The notes beneath the pieces are model-generated. The model was not told where the DNA came from. It made no database searches and saw nothing but the letters and a program-made list of their open reading frames with translations. Shown here in pieces: positions 7,981 to 16,806 of a DNA stretch of 64,000 bases (positions are counted from its first letter, which is position 1; each line of letters starts with the position of its first letter). The translations under genes were made by a program, and so were the position numbers. The DNA is from Palsa-1447 sp964414785 (GTDB lineage Bacteria > Verrucomicrobiota > Verrucomicrobiia > Opitutales > Opitutaceae): assembly GCA_964414785.1 (NCBI GenBank), contig CAYPXZ010000004.1:84037-148036 (forward strand). Direction: 5' to 3'.

Positions 7981-8253
7981 ACAGTGCATCGCCCCATGGC
8001 CCCTGTTCCCTGCGAACAGGAGAAAGAGTCACCAACCGCCCGGTATCCCAGTCGGTATCACCGCCGCGACTTAGTCCCCTCGCGTCCCAATACCCACGGG
8101 TATGTGTTGATCCGGAGGGATATGAAGAACGGTCCGATGGAGGCATTCAGGCGCGACCTGCCGCTTTCTCCCGGACATTGGCCAAGGAGCACCGTCCCCA
8201 TGAAAGCACCCTTTGGTCCCCGGCGTGGTTTCCGATGTCCCCAACCCCCCGGC

Positions 8254-9312
8254 TCAGCGCGCCGAAGGGATGTGGTCACGGTAGGAATCCCAATCGCGGA
8301 CCCATTCACGGACGACGACGCTTCCAACCGCATAGGCTGATTCAAAGGCCTCGTTCTCGGCCATGTATGCCTGTTTGGTCCCGTACCGGAGGCTCTCCGC
8401 GGAGGTCACTCCGGGCTTGGGGACGCAGTAGTCGCTCGCGGCCCGAAGGACCAGCACCCTCCGCGGGTCGACCTTGCCCGCGTTCCCGAGGAACGCGATC
8501 GCCTGAAGGAACCCGCTGTCCTCGCAGGACGATGTCGTGAACTCGCCCTTCCCCTTGGTGTAGAGCTTGACCCACCTCCTCGCCCACCGCGTCGCGAGCG
8601 TCCCCTGCCAGTAGGTCGCCGAGCACAGGTTGTCGCCGATGAGGACGAAGGGAGGCCTCTGGGCGTTGGGGAGGCCGGTGAAGCCGGAGCGAAAATCCCT
8701 CATGCCCCTCGTGTCGGGGATGGGCGTCGCGCGCGTCAGGGAATAGGCCCAGCGCACGAGGCCCGGGTCCAGGTGGTAGAACTGGCCGATGTTCGGGCCC
8801 GCCGAGTCGAACGGCGTCTCCTTGTCCCACGGGATCCGGCCATCGGGCCAGTCCGCCGGGATCTCCCGGGGGTCGATGGAGTTCGTCAGGTCGCCGTCGA
8901 CGACCCACTCGGCCCAGGCCGCGCTTCCCATGGACGCCCTCGCCGGGTCCACGCCCGCGGTGCCCGCGAGGATCCAGTAGGCCCGGGTGAGGTCGAACCG
9001 CGGGTCGAGGCCGAGGGCCATCGTGGACGCCGCGGCCCGCGCGGTCGCCATGCCCGTCATGATCTCAATGACGCCGTCGGCGTTCATGTGCACGGGCCGG
9101 AAGCCCGCCGGGAAGGCAAGCACCGTGTCCATGTGCATCCGCTCGATCCAGCGCGACGCCTCGCCGTTCGACTCGCCCGTCCCGTCCGGGTCGTCGTAGT
9201 CGCGCTCGAAGGTCGTGACGACGACGACCTTGACGGGGATCGGCGCGGCCGGGCCGCTGGCCGACGAGGCCAGCGGGAAGAGGAGGAGCAGGGAGGCGAT
9301 CCACCGGTTCAT
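8254..9312 (-). CDS. Purine nucleoside permease (NUP) family protein, exported
   Basis: 352 aa with a classical signal peptide (MNRWIASLLLLFPLASSASG). The mature part starts IPVKVVVVTTFERDYDD, then GMATARAAASTMALGLDPRF and YWILAGTAGVDPARASMGSA, a glycine-rich block reminiscent of nucleoside phosphorylases, as expected for the NUP family. The late block IGDNLCSATYWQGTLATRWA is also family-like. NUP proteins are implicated in purine nucleoside uptake in fungi; in bacteria the export signal argues for a periplasmic binding or phosphorolytic role. I chose the ATG at 9312 because it begins the signal peptide. It is divergent from adenine deaminase (162 bp between starts), consistent with a purine-scavenging unit. 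Confidence 0.8.
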   Translation of the reverse strand: MNRWIASLLLLFPLASSASGPAAPIPVKVVVVTTFERDYDDPDGTGESNGEASRWIERMHMDTVLAFPAGFRPVHMNADGVIEIMTGMATARAAASTMALGLDPRFDLTRAYWILAGTAGVDPARASMGSAAWAEWVVDGDLTNSIDPREIPADWPDGRIPWDKETPFDSAGPNIGQFYHLDPGLVRWAYSLTRATPIPDTRGMRDFRSGFTGLPNAQRPPFVLIGDNLCSATYWQGTLATRWARRWVKLYTKGKGEFTTSSCEDSGFLQAIAFLGNAGKVDPRRVLVLRAASDYCVPKPGVTSAESLRYGTKQAYMAENEAFESAYAVGSVVVREWVRDWDSYRDHIPSAR

Positions 9313-9473
9313 GGGCGGCAGGGAGCAGGGATCGTGCCTTTGGCCTCCCCAATCGGCGCAAGGGCGCCAGCAAACGGCTCGCGTTGCCTCACCGGCGGCG
9401 CATATTCGGACCATCGCCCCGAGGGGGCCCGGCCTGTGCTAGGAGCCATGGACACACACTTCCAAAGAATCCC

Positions 9474-11285
9474 ATGAGTATCACGCGTTTTTCGGTCGCC
9501 CCGCTCCACAGGGTCACGCGCACGCTGGCCGCGGTCGCCATGGGCCGCGAGCTCCCCGACCTCGTCATCACCGGGGCGAGGATCCTCTCCACCTACACCG
9601 AGAGGATCCACGAGAACCGGGAGGTCTGGGTCAAGGCAGGCCGGATCGCCGCCGTCATGCCCGCGGGCTCCTGCAGGGCCCCGAGGAGCGCCGCGCTTCG
9701 CCGGTACGACGCGCGAGGGGGCATCTTGGCCCCCGGCCTGGTCGACCCGCACATCCACATCGAGAGCTCGATGATGACGGCGTGCGCCTACGCGGAGCCC
9801 GCGCTCCTGAACGGCACCACGACGATCTTCTGCGACAGCCACGAGATCGGCAATGTCTGCGACCAGAGGGGGATCGAGTGGATGCTCGAGGACGCGCGGC
9901 GCGCGCCCCTCTCGATATTCCTGACCGTGCCGAGCACGGTGCCCGCGACGGGCCCGAGGTTCGAGACGGCGGGCGGCGACCTTACCCCCCGCAAGATCGG
10001 GAGGATCTTCGACCGGTGGCCCGAGGCGGTGGCGCTCGGCGAGAAGATGGACTTCGTCAAGGTCGCGATGGGCGACCGCAGGAGCCACGCGGTCCTCGCC
10101 GAGGCGATCCGGCGGGGCCTGCCCGTGTCCGGGCATATCTACGGCAGGGAGTTCGTCGCCGCGGGCGCCGCCTCCGGCATCTCCGACACGCACGAGGCGA
10201 TCGACCGGGAGATCTCGGACGACTTCCTTGAATGCGGCGTCTGGGTGTTCCTGCGCGGGGGGCCTCCGACGACGCCGTGGAACTCGCTGCCCCAGGCGAT
10301 CCGGGCCGTGACGGAGCTCGGGGCGAGCACCAAGCGGGTCTGCGTCTGCACCGACGACCGGGACGCCGACGACCTCTTCGTCTTCGGGATGGACTGGGTC
10401 ACCCGCTCCGCGGTAAAGGCGGGGATCCGCAGGGAGACCGCCTGGAGCATGGGCTCCCTCCACCCCGCGACGCGCTTCGCCATGGACGGGGAGATCGGGG
10501 GCCTCGGGCCGGCGCGGCGCGCCGACCTGGTCCTCCTGAACGACGCCCTCGAGCCGCGATGCACGTGGTATGGCGGCGAGCTCGTCGTCAAGGACGGCCG
10601 GGTGACGCCCGTCCTGGACGAGGCCCTGTCGCGGCGCTACAGGTATCCACGGGCCGCATACGAAACCGTCCGCCTTCCCCCGAGACCGCGCCTCGTGCCC
10701 GAGCTCCCCAGGGGCCCCGTGACGGCGAACGTGATCCGCACCGCGAGGCGAAAGATCATCCTCTTCCACGACAGGCTCGCGCTCAAGCCACGCCCGGGCG
10801 AGGGCTGGGACAGGCTCCTCGCGGCGCACCGGCTGTGCTTCGTCACGGTCGTCGAGCGCCACGGCAGGTCGGGGGCGGTGGCGCACGGGCTCCTGAAGGA
10901 CTTCGGGCTAAGGGGCGGGGCCGTAGCAAGCTCCGTCGGGCACGACGCCCACAACGTCGTCCTCGCCGGGAAGAACGCCCGCGACATGGCGCGGGCCCTG
11001 GCCGAGATCAAGCGGATGCGCGGCGGGGTGTGCGTCGTCCACGGGGGCCGGGTCGTCGCACGGGTGGCGCTCCCGGTGGCAGGGCTCATGTCAGACAAGC
11101 GCGCGACCGCCGTCGCGGCCGAGACCACGAGGCTAAAGCGCGCGTGGAGGGCCGCGGGCTGCACGCTTCCCTACATGGGCTTCAACCTGATCCCCCTCTC
11201 CGTCATCCCCGAGATACGGATCACCGACAAGGGCCTGGTGACGGTTCCCTCCACGAGGATCATCCCCCTGTTCGAGCCCTCCTGA
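9474..11285 (+). CDS. ade: Adenine deaminase (amidohydrolase superfamily)
   Basis: 603 aa, somewhat longer than typical Ade. It deaminates adenine to hypoxanthine. Metal-binding motif DPHIHIESS is near residue 85, followed by FCDSHEIGNVCD, SGHIYGREF, a CTDDRDADDLF block and SLHPATRFAMDGEIGGLGPA before the composite-domain strand RRADLVLLND. The C-terminal adenine deaminase domain carries SSVGHDAHNVVLAG. In Ade enzymes the H-x-H residues and a later Asp bind Fe/Mn, and all are present. The ATG at 9474 follows a short non-conserved extension of the frame. Divergent from the NUP gene; the purine-related 8-oxoguanine deaminase lies 1.2 kb downstream. Confidence 0.9.
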   Translation: MSITRFSVAPLHRVTRTLAAVAMGRELPDLVITGARILSTYTERIHENREVWVKAGRIAAVMPAGSCRAPRSAALRRYDARGGILAPGLVDPHIHIESSMMTACAYAEPALLNGTTTIFCDSHEIGNVCDQRGIEWMLEDARRAPLSIFLTVPSTVPATGPRFETAGGDLTPRKIGRIFDRWPEAVALGEKMDFVKVAMGDRRSHAVLAEAIRRGLPVSGHIYGREFVAAGAASGISDTHEAIDREISDDFLECGVWVFLRGGPPTTPWNSLPQAIRAVTELGASTKRVCVCTDDRDADDLFVFGMDWVTRSAVKAGIRRETAWSMGSLHPATRFAMDGEIGGLGPARRADLVLLNDALEPRCTWYGGELVVKDGRVTPVLDEALSRRYRYPRAAYETVRLPPRPRLVPELPRGPVTANVIRTARRKIILFHDRLALKPRPGEGWDRLLAAHRLCFVTVVERHGRSGAVAHGLLKDFGLRGGAVASSVGHDAHNVVLAGKNARDMARALAEIKRMRGGVCVVHGGRVVARVALPVAGLMSDKRATAVAAETTRLKRAWRAAGCTLPYMGFNLIPLSVIPEIRITDKGLVTVPSTRIIPLFEPS

Positions 11286-11355
11286 GCGCGGCGGGGAGCC
11301 CGGGACAAAAAACGTTCGGAATCCCCGGGGCGATGTGGTTGTCTGCGCGCCCCCG

Positions 11356-12516
11356 ATGACCTTCAATTTCGACACGCCGCCCGACCGCAGGGGCACCGAC
11401 TCGCAGAAGTGGCAGAAGCATGCCGGCAGCGACGTGCTGCCGATGTGGGTCGCGGACATGGACTTCGAGACCGCGCCGGTGATCGTCGAGGCACTGCGCC
11501 GCCGCGTGGACCATGGGATCTTCGGGTATGCGAGGCCCGTCAAGTCCACGGTCGACGCCGTGACCGGGGCCCTTGCCGCGAGGTACCACTGGACCGTCGA
11601 CCCCGCGTGGATCGTGTGGCTTCCCGGCCTTGTCTGCGGGCTCAACCTCGCGGCCCGCGCGTTCGCCGAGGACGGCGAGGAGATCCTGAGCCTGTCGCCG
11701 GTGTATCCGCCCTTCACGACCTCGCCGCGCAACCAGGGGCGCGTCTCAAGGAGCGTGCCCCTCTCGCTCAACACGGCGGCCCGCCGGTGGGAGATCGACT
11801 GGGACGCGCTCGAGCGCGCGGTCACGCCCCGCACCCGCCTCTTCTACTTCTGCCACCCCCACAACCCGGTGGCGCGGGTCTGGGACCGCGAGGATCTCGT
11901 CCGGATCGGCGAGTTCTGCGAGCGCCATTCGCTCGTGCTCTGCTCTGACGACATCCACTGCGACCTGCTCCTGGATCCGGGCGCCGCGCACGTGCCCTTC
12001 GGCGTCGCTTTCCCGGGGGGGGCCGCGCGCGCGGTCACCCTGATGGCCCCGAGCAAGACGTTCAACACCCCGGGCCTCGGCACCTCGTTTGCGATCATCC
12101 CGGACCCGGGCCTGCGCGCGCGCTTCGCAAAGGCCTCGGCCGGCATCATGGCCGAGGTCAACGCCCTGGGCTACGTCGCGTGCGAGGCGGCCTACAGGGA
12201 CGGCGAGCCCTGGCGGCATGCCCTTCTCGCGTACCTAAGGGCCAACCGGGACCTCCTTGAGGCCTTCATCTCCCGCGAGCTTCCCGGCGTGAGGATCGAG
12301 GCGCCGATCCAAGCCACCTACCTCGCCTGGCTGAACGTCAGCGACCTGGCCCTTGAGAACCCGGTGAAGCACTTTGAGGCGCATGGGGTCGGGTTGAGCG
12401 ACGGCGCCCCCTTCGGGGCCAGGCCCGGCAGCCATGTCCGGCTCAACTTTGGTTGCCCCAGGTCCACGCTCTCCGAGGGCCTGGCCCGGATGAAGGCCGC
12501 GCTCGCGAGGCGATGA
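11356..12516 (+). CDS. PatB/MalY-type PLP-dependent C-S lyase (aminotransferase fold I)
   Basis: 386 aa. The N-terminus has the MalY/PatB signature: a D-T/R-SxKW-like block (RGTDSQKWQKH) and LPMWVADMDFETAPVI. The PLP lysine is K234 in APSKTFNTPGL, and the cofactor-binding Asp/His segment reads CHPHNPVARVW and SDDIHCDL. Members are cystathionine beta-lyases or, in some hosts, regulators such as MalY. The probable role is methionine or sulfur metabolism. Its stop overlaps the next start by four bases (ATGA), so it is translationally coupled to the 8-oxoguanine deaminase gene, an association that is not obvious metabolically. Confidence 0.87.
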   Translation: MTFNFDTPPDRRGTDSQKWQKHAGSDVLPMWVADMDFETAPVIVEALRRRVDHGIFGYARPVKSTVDAVTGALAARYHWTVDPAWIVWLPGLVCGLNLAARAFAEDGEEILSLSPVYPPFTTSPRNQGRVSRSVPLSLNTAARRWEIDWDALERAVTPRTRLFYFCHPHNPVARVWDREDLVRIGEFCERHSLVLCSDDIHCDLLLDPGAAHVPFGVAFPGGAARAVTLMAPSKTFNTPGLGTSFAIIPDPGLRARFAKASAGIMAEVNALGYVACEAAYRDGEPWRHALLAYLRANRDLLEAFISRELPGVRIEAPIQATYLAWLNVSDLALENPVKHFEAHGVGLSDGAPFGARPGSHVRLNFGCPRSTLSEGLARMKAALARR

Positions 12517-13886
12517 CCCCGGCCGGCTCCCGCCCGCAAACCCTCCTGGTCCGCAATGCGGACGTCCTGGTCACCATGGACGGCGGGCGAAGGGAGATCC
12601 GGGGCGGCGGACTTTTCGCCGAGGGAAACCGGGTGACGGCGGTCGGGTCGGCGGCGGAGCTCCCGGCGGGCGCGGACCGGGTCATCGACCTGGCGGGGCA
12701 CGCCGTCGTGCCCGGACTCGTCAACACCCACCACCACATGTACCAGAGCCTGACGCGGGCGCTCCCCGGCGCGCAGGACGCCGGGCTCTTCGAGTGGCTC
12801 GGGGCGCTCTATCCGGTCTGGGCGCGCATGACGCCCGAGATGCTGCGGGTGTCGACGCTGACGGCGATGGCGGAGCTAATCCTCTCGGGATGCACGACCT
12901 CGAGCGACCACCTCTATCTCTACCCGAACGGGTGCCGGCTCGAGGACAGCATCGAGTCGGCGGCCGAGATCGGCATGCGCTTCCACGCCGCGCGGGGAAG
13001 CATGAGCGTCGGCCGAAGCCGCGGCGGCCTCCCGCCGGACGCCCTGGTCGAGGACGAGAAGGCGATCCTGTCGGACACTCAGCGGGTGGTCGAGGCCCAC
13101 AACGACCCGTCGCGGTTCGCCATGCTCCGGGTCGCCGTCGCCCCGTGCTCCCCCTTCTCGGTCAGCAGGGAGCTGATGACCGAGTCCGCCGCGCTCGCCC
13201 GGTCCCTTGGGGTGTCCCTCCACACGCACCTTGCCGAGAACGACAGCGACGTCGCCTACAGCCTCGAGAAGTTCGGCATGACCCCCGCCGAGTACGCCGA
13301 GGACCTGGGCTGGGTCGGCCCGGACGTCTGGCACGCGCACTGCGTCAAGCTGGACGAGGCCGGGATCGACCTCTTTGCGAGGACCGGCACGGGTGTCGCG
13401 CACTGCCCCTGCTCGAACATGCGGCTCGGGTCGGGAACGGCCCCCGTCCGCAGGATGCTCGCCCGGCGGGTGCCCGTCGGCCTTGGCGTGGACGGCTCGG
13501 CCTCCAATGACGCGGGCGGCCTGCTTGGCGAAGCGCGCCAGGCCATGCTGCTGCAGCGGGTCGGCCTCGGGCCCTCGGCCATGACGGCGCGCCAGGCGCT
13601 CGAGCTCGCCACGGTGGGCGGCGCCCGCGTCCTCGGCCGCGACGACATCGGCTCCCTCGCGCCCGGCATGGCGGCGGATTTCTCGGCCTTTGACCTGAGG
13701 GGCGTCAACATGGCCGGCGGCCTTCACGACCCCGTGGCGGCGCTTGTCTTCTGCGCCCCGCAACACGCGTCCCTCGTGGTCATCGACGGCCGCGTCGCGG
13801 TCGAGGACGGCCGCCTGCGCACGATCGAGCTGGGCCCCGTCCTCGAACGCCACAACAGGCTGGCCCGGAGCCTCGTCTCCGGCTGA
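12513..13886 (+). CDS. 8-oxoguanine deaminase-like amidohydrolase
   Basis: 457 aa. Amidohydrolase of the TrzA/AtzA/ATZ group. The metal-site motifs are LVNTHHHMYQSLTRALPGAQ, SLHTHLAEND and LGVDGSASNDAGG, with the middle signature SSDHLYLYPNGCRLEDSIE. That text matches what I remember of bacterial 8-oxoguanine deaminases (hydrolysis of 8-oxoguanine to uric acid and ammonia), including GTGVAHCPCSNMRLGSGTAP. Guanine deaminase or chlorohydrolase activities are the alternatives and cannot be excluded from sequence alone. The start overlaps the PatB stop. With Ade and the NUP protein nearby it fits a purine-salvage or oxidised-purine clean-up role. Confidence 0.8.
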   Translation: MTPAGSRPQTLLVRNADVLVTMDGGRREIRGGGLFAEGNRVTAVGSAAELPAGADRVIDLAGHAVVPGLVNTHHHMYQSLTRALPGAQDAGLFEWLGALYPVWARMTPEMLRVSTLTAMAELILSGCTTSSDHLYLYPNGCRLEDSIESAAEIGMRFHAARGSMSVGRSRGGLPPDALVEDEKAILSDTQRVVEAHNDPSRFAMLRVAVAPCSPFSVSRELMTESAALARSLGVSLHTHLAENDSDVAYSLEKFGMTPAEYAEDLGWVGPDVWHAHCVKLDEAGIDLFARTGTGVAHCPCSNMRLGSGTAPVRRMLARRVPVGLGVDGSASNDAGGLLGEARQAMLLQRVGLGPSAMTARQALELATVGGARVLGRDDIGSLAPGMAADFSAFDLRGVNMAGGLHDPVAALVFCAPQHASLVVIDGRVAVEDGRLRTIELGPVLERHNRLARSLVSG

Positions 13887-13947
13887 TCCCCCGGGGCAAT
13901 TGCCGGTTGCGGACGCCGCTACCAGGGGCATCCTCCCCGGCTTGGAC

Positions 13948-15057
13948 ATGCGCATCGGCACCCTAGGGATCGACTCGAGTCTCTTCCTCTCACCGCTGGC
14001 GGGATACACGAACCTGCCGATGCGCCTGACCCTGCGCGAGCTTGGCGGCCTCGGCTGGGCGACGACGGACCTCGTGAACGCCCGCTCGCTCATCGAGCGC
14101 AACCCGACGGCCCTCAAGCTCGTCGAGTCGGGCCCGGGCGACCGGCCCCTGGCGATCCAGCTCTTTGGCAGCGTCCCGGGCGAGATGCGGGAGGCGGCCG
14201 TCATGTGCGAGGCCATGGGCGCCCAGGCCGTCGACATCAACATGGGGTGCCCGGTGAAGAAGGTGACGAAGATCGGCGGCGGATCGGCGATGATGACCGA
14301 GCTCGGCAGGACTGCGGAGCTGGTCCGCGGGATGGTCGAGGCGATAAAGATACCCGTCACTGCCAAGATGCGGCTCGGATGGGACGCCGAGAACATCACG
14401 GCCCCCGACCTCGCCGCGGCGCTCGAGGGAGCCGGGGTCGCCGCGGTCTTCATCCACGGGCGCACGCGCGCCCAGGGGTTCTCGGGAACGGTCAACCTCG
14501 CGGGAATCCGCGCCGTCGTCGGCGCGGTCCGCTCGATCCCGGTGATCGGCAACGGCGACATCACCACCCCGGAGGGGGCGCGCCACATGATCGCCGAGAC
14601 GGGCTGCGCGGGCGTGAGCATCGGTCGCGGCGCGTTCTACGACCCCTGGATATTCCGAAGGACGGAGCACCTCCTGCGCACGGGCGAGCTCCTGCCGGAG
14701 CCGGGCTTCGCCGAGCGCCTGCGCGTCCTCAGGCGGCATTTCGAGCGCTACTGCGAGTTCTACGGCGAGGCCCGGGGCGCGAGGCTCTTCAGGAAGGTGG
14801 CCCCGTGGTATGCGAAGCGCTTCGGCCCCTCCAGGCCGTTCAAGCAGAGGATCCTGACGATCGAGTCCAGGAAGGACTTCGAATCCGTGGTCGCGGAGTA
14901 CGTCGCATGGAGGGCCGCCTTCTGCGACGCGTCGGGCGAGCTCCTTCCGAAATTCCGGCCTCCCCCCCTGTCGCCGTCCTTCCTCGCAGGCGGCGAGGCG
15001 GAGGTCTTCAGCCGTGAGGGCATCCCGGTCCCGCGCGGGCCCGTCGAGACCTGGTGA
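13948..15057 (+). CDS. tRNA-dihydrouridine synthase
   Basis: 369 aa FMN enzyme that reduces uridine to dihydrouridine in tRNA D-loops. The N-terminus FLSPLAGYTNLPMRLTLREL is the Dus signature. The catalytic cysteine is C101 in NMGCPVKKV, followed by KMRLGWD, the HGRTRAQGFSG segment, the FMN-phosphate region IPVIGNGDITTPE and GVSIGRGAFYDPWIF. The last ~100 residues form the helical tRNA-binding domain. The ATG at 13948 was taken because it begins the conserved barrel; the frame is open further upstream into the preceding gene. It lies 61 bp after the deaminase on the same strand. Which Dus subfamily it belongs to is not clear. Confidence 0.92.
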   Translation: MRIGTLGIDSSLFLSPLAGYTNLPMRLTLRELGGLGWATTDLVNARSLIERNPTALKLVESGPGDRPLAIQLFGSVPGEMREAAVMCEAMGAQAVDINMGCPVKKVTKIGGGSAMMTELGRTAELVRGMVEAIKIPVTAKMRLGWDAENITAPDLAAALEGAGVAAVFIHGRTRAQGFSGTVNLAGIRAVVGAVRSIPVIGNGDITTPEGARHMIAETGCAGVSIGRGAFYDPWIFRRTEHLLRTGELLPEPGFAERLRVLRRHFERYCEFYGEARGARLFRKVAPWYAKRFGPSRPFKQRILTIESRKDFESVVAEYVAWRAAFCDASGELLPKFRPPPLSPSFLAGGEAEVFSREGIPVPRGPVETW

Positions 15058-15069
15058 GCAGGAGGCCCG

Positions 15070-16440
15070 TCAGTAGCTTTTGGATACCTCGGCCCCGGTC
15101 GAGTCCTTGAAATAGATCACCTTGTTCACCGAGTCGATGCGGTCGAAGGTGATCTGCAGGGCCCCCTCGACGACCTGGCCCTCGCGCACGATACTCCCGT
15201 TGATCAGCGCCCGCGAGTGCGCGCCCTGGAATACGCCGCCGATGTTCGCGCTCGCGACGAAGGTCCGGAATGCGGCGCTCGCCGCCGGGGCCGCCTCGAT
15301 GCGGGTGCTGTTCACCTTCACGTCCGTCGTGAGCGCGGTCGGAGCCATGACCGTCACCGAGGCCGGCGTGGGCGTGGGCTCGGCGGCGGCCTGCGCCGCC
15401 TCAAGCTTCGCCTGCTCGGCGGCCTTGCGGGCCGCGATCGCCTCTGGGGTCTCGACGGGCTTGACCTCCTTGGGGGGTGCTTCGACCACGTCCTTCTTGA
15501 TGACCGGCTTGGCCACCGGCGGCAGCTTGATCTTCACATCCTGGCCCGGGAAGAAGATCCGGTAGCTGAAGACGCCGCCAATCGCTATCGCGACGACGAC
15601 CACCGCGATCCCCGCCTTGGCCACGGGCCCGAGCGAGGCGCGCCTTCTCAGGACACCCCCGGGCTTGCCCGGCTTTCCGACCGGCTTGCCGCCGACCTTG
15701 AGCGGGACCTCGGCTGCGACCTTGATGTTTAGCCCCGGCTTTGCGGCCGCCGGCTTCTCGTGCGGCGTCGCAAGGGAGAGGCGCGGGACTCCGCCGGGCA
15801 CCGGCGGTTCCGCCGTGGTGCCGGGCGGCGGCGGGGCGGAAAGCACCGAGACGGGAGGCATCGACACCGTGGTCCGGGGAGCCGAGGGCGGAGGGGGCGG
15901 CGGGGCATCCGCCGGCATCGGGCGCCCAATTCCGGCCGGAGGGGGCGGCGGAGGGGGCGGCGCACCGGCAAACGAAGAGGGCTCGGGCGGAGCCGAGGCC
16001 GGGTCGGCAAAGGACGACGCCGCGGGCGGCGCGATGAAAGGTTCGGGGGGCGGCGCGAATTCCGGGGGCGGCGGCTGGTGAGGGGCGGGCTGGGGCGGAT
16101 GCGCTCCCCCGGACGCCGCCTTGGGTCGGAGTTTGAACTTCGGCAGGCCGTCATCCTGGGGCTCAGGAGGAGGGGCCGGCGCCGGCTCGGGGAACGCCGC
16201 CGGCGGGGGCGGCGGAGGCAGGTCGGGCTCGGGTGGCGGGACCGGCTGCTCGACTTTGGAAGTTGTTTCCGATGAAAGATTTAGCCTTGGTTTCAGCCGG
16301 AGGCGGGCAGTCCCATCACCCTGGTCGGAGCTTGCTGGCGCGGACGGGGGGGGCGGCGGCGGCGGCTCCGGTGGCGGCGGCGGGCCACCCCCGGCTGGGG
16401 GGCGCGGCTTCAGGCGCAGCGGTTGCGGCTCGTCGCTCAT
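15070..16440 (-). CDS. Proline-rich single-pass membrane protein of unknown function
   Basis: 456 aa, not recognised. Residues 1-230 are extremely Pro-rich, with several runs of six to eight prolines interspersed with short Lys/Arg-Leu patches (LRLKPR occurs twice, FKLRPK once). A basic region precedes one membrane helix near residue 285 (AGIAVVVVAIAIGGVFSYRI). The remaining ~150 residues contain an Ala/Glu/Lys helix and a compact C-terminal domain ending SVNKVIYFKDSTGAEVSKSY. By topology the Pro-rich part is cytoplasmic and the C-terminal domain periplasmic. The polyproline tracts would need EF-P for smooth translation. The repeated LRLKPR-type motifs may be docking sites (inference). Confidence 0.72.
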   Translation of the reverse strand: MSDEPQPLRLKPRPPAGGGPPPPPEPPPPPPPSAPASSDQGDGTARLRLKPRLNLSSETTSKVEQPVPPPEPDLPPPPPPAAFPEPAPAPPPEPQDDGLPKFKLRPKAASGGAHPPQPAPHQPPPPEFAPPPEPFIAPPAASSFADPASAPPEPSSFAGAPPPPPPPPAGIGRPMPADAPPPPPPSAPRTTVSMPPVSVLSAPPPPGTTAEPPVPGGVPRLSLATPHEKPAAAKPGLNIKVAAEVPLKVGGKPVGKPGKPGGVLRRRASLGPVAKAGIAVVVVAIAIGGVFSYRIFFPGQDVKIKLPPVAKPVIKKDVVEAPPKEVKPVETPEAIAARKAAEQAKLEAAQAAAEPTPTPASVTVMAPTALTTDVKVNSTRIEAAPAASAAFRTFVASANIGGVFQGAHSRALINGSIVREGQVVEGALQITFDRIDSVNKVIYFKDSTGAEVSKSY

Positions 16441-16536
16441 TGGATAGACGATATAAACGACTTAACCGGTAAAACACGAAACCAAAAAGATTCACTCGCG
16501 GTCATACGGGGCTGCTCCCAACTTATCCCCTCGCCA

Positions 16537-16806
16537 ATGAAACGCCTCGTTCCGATCGCCCTAGCCGTTGCGGTTCTATCGAATTCCGCCTGCCACATGT
16601 TTTCTTCCAAGAAGAATCCCGCGGCCCCTAAGGAAAGCAAGACCGTGGCCAGCGACGTGGAGAAGGACTTCATGCGCCGCTGGCTGGACAAGCGGACCGG
16701 GGAACTCGTTGCCCAGGGCAGCTCCCCGATGGCCGCCCATGACCAGGCCGTCGCCGAGTTCAAGGCGACGTTCACCTACATGAGCGTCGTGAAGCAGGCG
16801 AAGTGA
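16537..16806 (+). CDS. Small lipoprotein
   Basis: 89 aa. A signal peptide with lipobox (MKRLVPIALAVAVLSNSAC) predicts lipid attachment at Cys19. The mature part is charged and probably helical: SKTVASDVEKDFMRRWLDKR and AHDQAVAEFKATFTYM. Not recognised beyond that. It is divergent from the proline-rich membrane protein (96 bp AT-rich gap) and converges on the FKBP gene with no gap. Confidence 0.7.
   Translation: MKRLVPIALAVAVLSNSACHMFSSKKNPAAPKESKTVASDVEKDFMRRWLDKRTGELVAQGSSPMAAHDQAVAEFKATFTYMSVVKQAK

Noticed and set aside
8121..8340. Plus-strand short ORF starting MKNGPMEAFRR
   Set aside because: It overlaps the 3' end of the NUP gene on the other strand and its composition is like that of shadow frames.
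12876..14621. Minus-strand open frame across the 8-oxoguanine deaminase and Dus genes
   Set aside because: Antisense shadow. The plus-strand genes have complete catalytic motifs, the shadow none.
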